From Streblospio benedicti (lineage: Eukaryota > Annelida > Polychaeta > Spionida > Spionidae), in NCBI GenBank assembly GCA_019095985.1, contig CM032660.1:34861793-34925792 (forward strand): 64,000 nucleotides of DNA, in the 5' to 3' direction. How positions within the stretch are numbered: position 1 is the first letter of the stretch; every line of letters begins with the position of its first letter. Below the pieces are notes generated by a model. It saw nothing but the letters and a program-made list of their open reading frames with translations. It was not told where the DNA came from and searched no databases. This document shows positions 26,129-35,200 of this stretch, piece by piece. A program made the position numbers and the translations under genes.

Positions 26129-26514
26129 TGTAAAGAAACTGAAAACAAGCCACGCGGTTCTCCGTCAGGTAGCGCACACTCGACATAATAGAGAACAAGT
26201 TTCAGAGATATAGACACACAACATGCACAATGCATCCTGCCATGATTACAACGTGCTCGGCGCACATAGTGACAGAGGCTAGTAACAGGATACAGCCCAA
26301 AATAGAACACGGCAGACAGTTGATGTATGTGCGAAATAAAGTAGAGGTACTGTGTCTAGGGAGATTAGCTCAGTCGGTAGAGCAGCCGCCCATGACATAT
26401 GACCGGTCCATGATTGGTCTGAATCATGGACGGAAGACCGTGAGTTCGAATCCGAATCCACGATCTTCCAAATACCTTTACAAAGATATACCTTGTCTCG
26501 GAAATTCCGTTTCA
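26129..26514. repeat. Direct repeat L, copy 2, with tRNA-like part
   Basis: Second copy of the repeat at 25152-25529, in the same orientation and 977 bp away. It has small internal duplications around the tRNA-like part ('gaatccgaatcc') that copy 1 lacks. Confidence 0.75.
26359..26469 (+). tRNA. tRNA-like sequence, second copy
   Basis: Same acceptor-stem pairing (GGGAGAT with ATCTTCC), D-arm and B-box as at 25387-25480, with a longer insert between the arms and a duplicated GAATCC in the T-arm. It is not a functional tRNA in this form. Confidence 0.4.
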
Positions 26515-26829
26515 CATGTAGTAGTTCAAGGACATGGATTTGACTCATCAAGTATTCACTGTTAAAACCAAACTCAAAATCAATACCGTCCTGAAGACCA
26601 CTTGACAAAAGAAATTCTAATGAGAAGGCTGGTATACTGGTGAGAAATATTCCTTGGGTAACACTAGATGCCTGAATAGGATTACTAGTAAGTCTGGAAT
26701 AAAATTCATATTTCTTTTAAACAAACAAAAGAACCAGGCGGATCATTGCTTCCACTGATGAACTCGTCTGCACACCACTGCTGCAGCCCATGTTAAACAT
26801 GCAGACCAGGGCAGCATTATAGATGAGAT

Positions 26830-28418
26830 TAATAGGTTATTATACGAGTGGAGTGGAGATATCAGCCAATATCTCACTGAGTGGTTTTGATAACAGACAA
26901 GTGAGCGAAGCGAACAAGTGCTGTTATCAAAACCACGAGGTGAGATATTGGCTGACATATCCACTCCCACGTATATACTCGCAACAAGGCATAGAAACCA
27001 CTTAAAACTATCCAATTTCTATCCAAGAACAAAGGAAAGTACTTCAGTTGATTTCAGTTAAGGTCAAGGTAAAAAGTACAATGATTAAAAGGTCACAAAC
27101 ACGGTCTATGCATATAAGTAAAGTCATTTTACCCACCATTGTGGGACGCTACATCTGAGAGGGGTAGGTTGTATTTTCAAATACATATTCTACTTCCGAA
27201 ACTTTAAAAACAGATATTTTACTGCTAGTGAAACAGAATAAAGTTGTGATGTAAAACAGAATTAAATAATGTTTGCACCAAATAATTGAAAATAAATGCT
27301 TTAGCCAAAGTCAAAGAACCTGGCCCCCCTCTCAGATAATCAACACGTCCAGCCATCTGAGAGGGATAGGTAGTTTTTTAGAATGAATATTTTACTTCTG
27401 AATATTTTAGAAGTCCATTTGTAAAAAAAATACAGCATAATCTCCCACTCCTGACTGTGTTTATGAATGGCAAGGCCGTAGCATATTTTCTGATCTCTTC
27501 ATAATTTCATACGCCATACTCTGCATAAATTATGATAATTATAATGTAAAGGGGACTGCTTTACTACACTTTACTCATATTCATTCATAAAATTGTAAAG
27601 TCATTGTTTTTAAACACCAGATGGCAGCATTGATAATAAAATTCCCACAAAAATTTCCGTTGTTATGATTCCTCATCACAGGACGAGTTGATTATCTGAG
27701 GCAGGTTAGGTCGTTTGTCTTTGGCAGAACTAGTTATTTTCAACTTTCTGGAACAAACATTATTTTTTGCCATTTTACATTATAACTTTATTGTGCGTCA
27801 CTAGCAGTAAAATGTTTATTTTGAAAATATTCAGAAGTAACATATTCATTCTAAAAAACTACCTACGCCTCTCAGATGGCTGGACGTGTTGATTATCTGA
27901 GAGGGGGGCCAGGTTCTTTGACTTTGGCTAAAGCATTTATTTTCAATTATTTGGTGCAAACATTATTTAATTCTGTTTTACATCACAACTCTATTCTGTT
28001 TCACTAGCAGTAAAATATCTGTTTTTAAAGTTTCGGAAGTAGAATTTGAAAATACAACCTACCCCTCTCAGATGTAGCGTCCCACAATGGTGGGTAAAAT
28101 GACTTTACTTATATCCATAGACCGTGTTTGTGACCTTTTAATCATTGTACTTTTTACCTTGACCTTAACTGAAATCAACTGAAGTACTTTCTTTTGTTCT
28201 TGGATAGAAATTGGATAGTTTTAAGTGGTTTCTATGCCTTGTTGCCGAGTATACGTGGGGAGAAAAGAATAAAGTATACTCGTGGAGTGGATACAGCCAA
28301 TATCTCACCTCGTGGTTTTGATAACAGCACTTGTTCGCTTCGCTCACTCGTCTGTTATCAAAACCACTCAGTGAGATATTGGCTGATATCTCCACTCCAC
28401 TCGTATAATAACCTATTA
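26830..28418. mobile_element. Large fold-back element with ~0.57-kb inverted arms
   Basis: The left end 'taataggttattatacgag' recurs inverted at the right end, and the arms (about 26830-27405 and 27845-28418) are near-identical inverted repeats including 'cccaccattgtgggacgcta' and its complement. Each outer end carries a ~130-bp palindrome of its own (ggagatatcagccaatatct and complement). The centre holds a diverged extra copy of part of the arm (about 27670-27850). No coding capacity, so it would depend on an enzyme encoded elsewhere. Confidence 0.75.
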
Positions 28419-29977
28419 GTATTTTTTTACAAATGGACTTCTATGTTGTCCTTTTCCATTAGTACTGTCTCTTCCTACTTCTGGGTTTGTGTCTGATAGC
28501 AATGGTCTCCTCTGGTAACTGGCTATCAGAGACGTTTTTACCAGCACTGTTATCACAATTTTGTGGAATGTGTGTTTGTAGACTCCATACAAATGTGTAC
28601 ATATGGAGTTATGAAGGGATAAGATTGTGTTGCTGCAGTCATTAAAACCATTGAGAGATTTTTTAGAACATAACGTCCTCAATCAGTGGATAGTGACACA
28701 GGTCAGTCACGTCTGACTGCACTGGGTTGTGAGCAGTAATTTGTTATGCTCCACAATCTGCGGCCTGCACATATTATGACATTGTCATTATTATATTAGA
28801 TACAATTGACTATTATATTATTTATGTTCCTGGCTTTCAAACGTCGCCTCAAACACAGTGATGGAAGAGCCGCTCTGATATCTAGTTATATGAACAATGA
28901 GAATTTGATCCTATCTGGAATAACAGGCCGTTAAGACAGCGTAGAGAACATTACATCACTCTATCAAATATAAATCTTCCATTTCAGCACACTGACATAA
29001 AACCTACATATAACAAAGTTTTTTAAACCAAATAACCATTTTTTAAAGTTTCAAATTATGTATTTCTTAACACATAAAATTTGCAATAGCACATGTCAAA
29101 ACAGAGAAAGGAATTTAACGTACCAAGCATTCAAGCAAAATTTTTACTCCATATATAAAGATTAACTCTTCTCTTCTTTTTGTGAAATTATGGTTTATTC
29201 ATATCATGTTTTTTAAATTAGACTACTTTATCTAATATTGAAATTATTAGTATCAAGTTAAAATACAAATAAAAATGTTGAAAAGCATTTATTCAAACCA
29301 TTGTTTTATCAGACACTGCTGTCGTTAAAACGCACCAACCAGTAAAGTAAAATCACAATGCAAACAGAAGAGATTTTGACCCACATTATTTGCACAACAT
29401 TCAAACTAATCTCAAAATTTGTAAATAAATCTAACTTTGTCAAATTACAAAACTCCAAGGAAAAATATCTAAGTGCAAAATAGTGCTTTACAATTGATAT
29501 GAAGTGACAAAATTCATCCTTAATCTATGTTCTTTCCATTGGATTGCAGGTACTTTTTAAACATGGCTATAGTGACTAGATCAAAAGTGCTCAGAGGGCA
29601 CAGTATCATATGGTGATGCTGTGCTCTCTGAGAACTTTTAATACAATACGTCCTATGTGTTTCTATTTTGCACTAACCTGTTTATATTTCAATTTCAATA
29701 TCTAACATTATTTTAGTTTACACTAAAAACTAATTCACATAACTACCAGCTGATAACTACTAACATAAAACTCTGACATACTACATCTGCTGCACAATTT
29801 GCAAAATACTCTACAAATAATATTGGTTTCATCAATATCTTTTGCACAAAATACATAAAAGCAAATTTAAGCTCATAAACGCCCAGATAACGCATATAGT
29901 TTGACATACCAAAGTCATATCATAATTATATTTTAAAGGACATATACCCTAATAAATTAAAAGCAAAGTACAGTGGA
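28419..29977. other. Spacer without a recognised feature
   Basis: AT-rich DNA between the fold-back element and the TEAD copy. I see no gene, no tRNA and no clear repeat, and no long T-run that would mark a retrocopy poly(A) tail on the minus strand. Confidence 0.5.
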
Positions 29978-30784
29978 CTAATTCTTTACAAGTTTATATA
30001 TGTGATGCTGGGATCCATGCTCGCTACTGGACACCTCAAACACATACGCGCAACAGAGCAATGTTTCTTGACTGTCTTCATTTTTATTTGTTATAACTTG
30101 TAAGATAGTGAAATTCTCCAACACCTGATTCATCTCATACTTCCCTGGTAGCTGTTGGAGTATATGTATAAAATTGATGAGGTCTTCAGCTCTTCACACA
30201 TTGGTGAGCGTTTACTACAATAAACAAAACGACCATTCTCAAAAATTGCATATTTTGTTTCAACTTTTTCAACAACTTCCTTCCCAAACGCACACATTTT
30301 CGTGGAGACCTGAATGGAAGCGTTTTCGGTGCTCTCATAAATGTTATGCACACCATAAAATGCGCTTGCCTCGTTTGGTACTTTCACATTCATATCAGCC
30401 CACACTTTGATGAGGAGGAATGCCTGTTGAGGTCCCTTGTCGTACAGTTGCATCAATCCTCCCTTTTGGGCCTCTGGAAACTTATCATAAATTTCCTGTA
30501 CATCAATCTCCTCAAGAAACCCTTCTGAAGGTGTTGCTCCAATATGTACAAACAAATGTTCCACATAGTGATCATGAACATGATCTACGTATGCAGATAA
30601 CTCAACCAATCGCAACGGAGATCCAACAATACCTCTGTTTTGCCATGCTGGCCCATTGCCTTCACTTTTAACATCATATCCCGGCGCAACATACATGGGT
30701 ATATTATCCTGTGTGCCACCAAGTGGACAGAAAGAAGCATTTGTTGGCATATTTCTATGAGCCTCTAGATTTGCTTGACCCTCT

Positions 30785-30990
30785 TTCTCTTTTCGCCGTG
30801 ACAGCGCACTTATGTGCCACCGAACTTGCATCGGACTTCGGGTCTTTCCAGTTTTGTCTTTGATATAGTGTGAAATCATTTCATTTCTTCCATACAGTTT
30901 TCCGTCGTCATAAAGGAACCGCTGTCTGCGGTTACCTGGCGGGTAGATGGTCTCGGCCTCTTGGAATCTCTGCTCTACGCCTGGACTCCA
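30785..30990 (-). other. TEA domain 2 of the TEAD copy
   Basis: Begins [14 protein letters not shown] and ends ISALSRRKEKE. More diverged from canonical TEA than domain 1 (NRRQRFLYDD where others have GRRKIILSDE) but keeps length, the YGRNE and TGKTR blocks and the third-helix position. Confidence 0.85.
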
Positions 30991-31099
30991 CATGACCTCC
31001 GCGTCATCGCCCATATTCTCAACAGCATCATCAATCTTTGCATCATTTGTTGGCAGACCTCTAAAAGCCTCTGGATTTGCTTGTCTCTCTTTCTTTTTT

Positions 31100-31298
31100 T
31101 TTGCCGTGACACCTTTTGAATGCGACGGGAAACTTGCTTTGGAGTTCTTGTCTTTCCAGTGTGGAGTTTGATATAGCGTGCAATTATTTCATTTCTCCCA
31201 TACGTTTTTCCCTCATCAGGAACAATGATTTTCCTGCGGCCACATGTGGAATAGACGACCAGGGCCTCTTGGAAGCTCTGCTCTACGTCTGAACTCCA
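31100..31298 (-). other. TEA domain 1 of the TEAD copy
   Basis: Begins [16 protein letters not shown] and contains [19 protein letters not shown] and [18 protein letters not shown], near-canonical for the DNA-binding domain of TEAD/Scalloped. Preceded by an Asp/Glu-rich stretch, as in TEAD N-termini. Confidence 0.9.
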
Positions 31299-31551
31299 CA
31301 TGTCATTGTCCATATCCTCACCATCTTCATGGACGCCATCATTATCAGTCTGTGCTGGGGGTGGTGCACCGTCTGAAGCACCTGCGGGAAAGTTCCCATT
31401 GCAATAATTTGGGTTCCAATGCAATGTCATCTGCAGCCTGGAGTACCAATCACCTGTATGACAACAGTGGCAGCCACATGGGCTCAAATATTAATCAGCC
31501 AATGCACCTAAATGTAAGGATTACAGCCGCATCGCCACTTGGACTAATGTG

Positions 31552-31730
31552 TACAGTAGAACCTTCAATTAGAACCACCTGTCTAAATGAGACCACCTCT
31601 ATAACAAGACTATTTTTACAGTCCCAAGACTTCACAAAGAGACCATTGCAGACCTCCATAAAGAGACCACCTCCCTATTAAGACGACTTGAGGCCATCCC
31701 CGAAAAGTCTTAGTAGAGAGGTTCTACTGC
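31552..31730. mobile_element. Pogo-like MITE, family A copy
   Basis: Inverted ends 'tacagtagaacct' and 'gaggttctactgc'. Internal blocks 'gagaccacctctataaca' and 'ccaagacttcacaaagagac' recur in other copies of the window. TA-flanked CAGTAGAACC ends resemble pogo/Tigger-type elements. Non-coding, lying between the TEAD copy and the EGF gene. Confidence 0.7.
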
Positions 31731-32220
31731 AAACTGTAAGTATTTAAAATGCTTCTTTTTCTGGACTATGTGTATTGTTTAAGTGTGTCACATGTAGGCG
31801 CATTTGTGATCAGCGAGTAATTTCTTGTTTGCTTGTTTTTGCTTGTGTTTTAAAACAGTGATACCTCGCGTATTTCTCATCCCTTGCCACTGTGGGGATG
31901 AACATCCGCCACTCTCAGGCCGGGACGCAAGTTTCAACTACAAAGCTGCAAGCTTTATGTATAGTCTTCACCGATTGTAGGTTTACATCATTTTCTTAAC
32001 GGTATCTACGTTTGATGCACATAATGAGAAAAAGAAAAAAACACTATTAAAAAGGTGCCAACTTTTGGTGTAGATCATAACATTTTAGAACCTCGGGTCA
32101 CGAATCACAATAGACAAGTCACGAGGCGGTGTTCTTTGCTGACCAAACGACAAAAGGAATCTGTGGCAGACGCTGTGAAGAAATACACTTGCTATTGATA
32201 TGTAAATAACAACTGTAAAG

Positions 32221-35200
32221 ATGATCGCAACCTGCTTTTTGATAGGCATATGGATTCACTTTTTGAACGTGAGTATTTCGTTTACAGTTGATATATTATC
32301 ATGATTATGTATAAATATGTCATATATGCTATATGTTTTATTTTATTTTCAAAGTTTGTACTGGTTATGCGTAGTATTTTAAATGGGTGATTTAATGAGT
32401 ATTTCATATTATGAGTACTATGTACTCGGAGATGTATAATTATGAGCAGAACGTAATGTAGTTCAAAACAAATACAAATACAAAATGTATGAACAAAATG
32501 CCTCCTTTCAAATGTGCGTGCGTGGGGGGGGGGGTGGGGGGTTCAATATACTTTATACTAATTGGAGTCCTGTTATATCTGGTCACCTGTCACAAAATAC
32601 AAGTGTAAAACAGAACCTCTCTAATGAGACCGCCTGGATCACTGATTTCAAGTGATCTCTGTAAAAATGTTGCCAGAAGTATTTTAAAGCGTAAATCGCA
32701 AAAAAAATCTATAGATGTTCTCCTTGTGAAGGTGATCTCAACGGTACTTATTGCTATTACTTTATTGTTATTACTGTACTCCAGAAACTTTAAGTTGCCA
32801 TAACACACTACGGGGTTTCCGCAATACTGTTGCTTTGTGAAGGAGGGCAAATTTAACCGCGCCCGTAACCCTGTAGAAACAGCTCCATTAAAACATTGAC
32901 ATCTATTTTTGATGAAGAAAACGATGCCAGCACCCCGGACCTCCAAATATCTATTTAGCCTCTTCTGAAACCACCCTGAAGGTTTTTGGACCCGAGTTTA
33001 CATTTAATGTCCCACGCCCACGTCAAAATCATTCTTTTCTGCAGTACAATATCCCAAAACTGAGCACTAAACAACATCCATTAAAGCGTTAAAACTAGCA
33101 TATAAATTATTGTGGTGGTGTATTCTGCCCTTCTCCAGTAGGGAATCCATCCTAAGAAAAAAAAAGCACACAACTGTCAGCTTCTCCGAAGTCTAAGACA
33201 ATATACAGTAGAACCTCTATATTAGAATCATATGCTCTGTGGCCTCAAGTAGTCTCAATGGAGAGGTGGGATCTTTATACAAATATGGTCTGATCATAGA
33301 GATGGTCTCTTTACTTGGAGATTCTACTGTAAGAACTTTATGGAGTTGTGGCACATGATATCAGCTGTACATGTGGTGTCTTTTTTAGGGAGCCGCCGGC
33401 GCCGCGACAGTCACTGCCCTTGCCTCCTCGGAGGCTCGGAGAAGCAAGAGAGATGCATCAGCAGGTACACGTTGAACCTCTCTATTAGGACCACCTTTGG
33501 GACCAGTGTTAGGTGGTATCAATAAAGGGGTGGTCTTCATATATAGGTTCATTTTGGTAGTTTACTGAAGGTTTGAGACCGTAAATAGTGGTCTTGTTAG
33601 AGATGTGGTCTCAATAGAAAGATTGTATTAATGGGAGGTTCTACTGTATAGAAGTGGTCGGTGATGTGGTTATAGAGCAAAACATAAAACTATCTTATTG
33701 TCCTCTGCTGGCTGATGTAAGTCAGGGCCTGCAGCTGTAGCTGGCCCCCAAAATTCAAGAGCCGATGGGCAGGCTATGCTTTCTGTACGGCTGCCTCTAA
33801 GAGTGTAACTTTTTGTCATGCCTTTTGTCATGTCTTTTGATAGATTATATGTGGGCATTTAGCAAATTTTCATACGCATATCATATCATGGTGGGTGTTA
33901 AAATATGTGAGATGTGCGGTATGACTATCAACACAATTGGCGGGCTCAATGTAATAAACGGTTGTTGGAACAAAACGATGAGGATGTGGGGATTCTCAAA
34001 ATGTGGGATACACACGAAATTATATTGTAACAGCCCAGATTACATCATAGTGGATTCAACCCATGGAAACACCTACACATCTCCCTCTCATGTCCGCACC
34101 TCTATATTCTGTAAATGTTGGTCTTATTTTCCTTTTGCAATGCCCAGAAACCGTGGCACCCTAGTCAGAAATTGTGTTTGGGGCGCCCATGGTTTACATG
34201 ATAGTGACACCCTGTAGTATAACACGGGACTCGAACTCCCCGACCCCAAGGTTGTGAGACAAGACTGATACCATCACCATATACATGTATGTCACACTAG
34301 ATGAGTGTTGCGTGTATAGGATATTTAGATATGTATTTTATATTGGGTACCTACATGTTAAATAGGTACATGTCAGGCGAGTGAATGCTAATGTGGTTTA
34401 TGTGAACGCTAGTGTGATTGACTAGCACGTCTGCGCTACGGTAGCCAAAATGTGTGTTGTATGCTCCCCGGGGAGTTGAGAAAGATATAGTCTGACTAGG
34501 ATGCCAATGACCTGGTCAATATGTAGTCGTCTGATCCTTCGGGGAAGAAGACCTTAAACCAGACATTTACATTTACATTTTCTCAAAATGTCGAATACAG
34601 ACAAAATTCAAAGAATTATTTGATGGATACCAATAGAAACCAATACCATGTCATTTTTGGCGAGACTTTCGTTGTTTTCGCAACAACTTCTTCGGGGCGA
34701 ATGAAAATCTCAGAGAGTCACATGACCACCATGGTGGCGGCAGTCATGTGACAGCAGAGTCGAGTATACTTGCCCCTTGTATGACTTGCCCCCCGTATAC
34801 TCGACTCTGCTGTCACATGACTGCCGCCACCTTGGTGGTCATGTGACTCTCTGAGATTTTCATTCGGCCCGAAGAAGTTGTTGCGAAAACAACGAAAGTC
34901 TCGCCAAAATGACATGGTATTGGTTTCTATTGGTATCCATCAAATTCTTTGAATCATGAATAAAGAAACCCAGGATGATCTAAACATACTTACAGACAAA
35001 ATTGTTTAAAACAGGCCAGATTAGATGACAGTGGATTCAAACCATGGAAACACATGTTCCTCCCCCTCTCATGCCCGCGCCTACTTTAATATTCTTGATT
35101 AATGTTCTGTGTCAGACCCCACCTGCGTGGTGTTCACGGCGCCCGCCGATCACTTCGCTAACGGCGAGTACGTGCGGGACGACTCGCTGCTGGACTGCTC

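Larger units (their letters stand above)
29978..31487 (-). pseudogene. Intronless TEAD (TEA-domain factor) copy with two tandem TEA domains
   Basis: TEAD proteins bind MCAT DNA sites through an N-terminal TEA domain and YAP/TAZ (Yorkie) through a C-terminal domain. Here, without introns, there is an acidic N-terminus, TEA domain 1 (31298-31100, e.g. [25 protein letters not shown]), a linker, TEA domain 2 (30990-30785, YGRNEMISHYIK, TGKTRS), and a full YAP-binding domain (about 30622-29981). The latter keeps the Cys in SPMC, equivalent to the palmitoylated Cys of TEAD1, and the final HHIYKLVK with the Tyr equivalent to TEAD1 Y421. Linker text [13 protein letters not shown] after TEA 1 and QANLEAHRNMPTN after TEA 2 shows the whole unit was duplicated. 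Two frame changes break the reading: one at an A9 run (31094-31102) at the end of TEA 1, and one near 30180-30192 just after SPMCEEL. The real C-terminus then continues to a stop at 29978. Most likely a fairly young retrocopy. Confidence 0.85.

Noticed and set aside
25152-26514. Reading the two 380-bp direct repeats as terminal repeats of a retrotransposon
   Set aside because: The 600 bp between them has no coding sequence of that kind, no primer-binding site or polypurine tract was seen, and the repeats contain a tRNA-like sequence themselves.
30005-30030. A match to the hAT-like MITE end (gatgctgggatccatg) inside the TEAD copy
   Set aside because: It is the coding sequence for GSQHHIYK at the conserved TEAD C-terminus; the resemblance is by chance.
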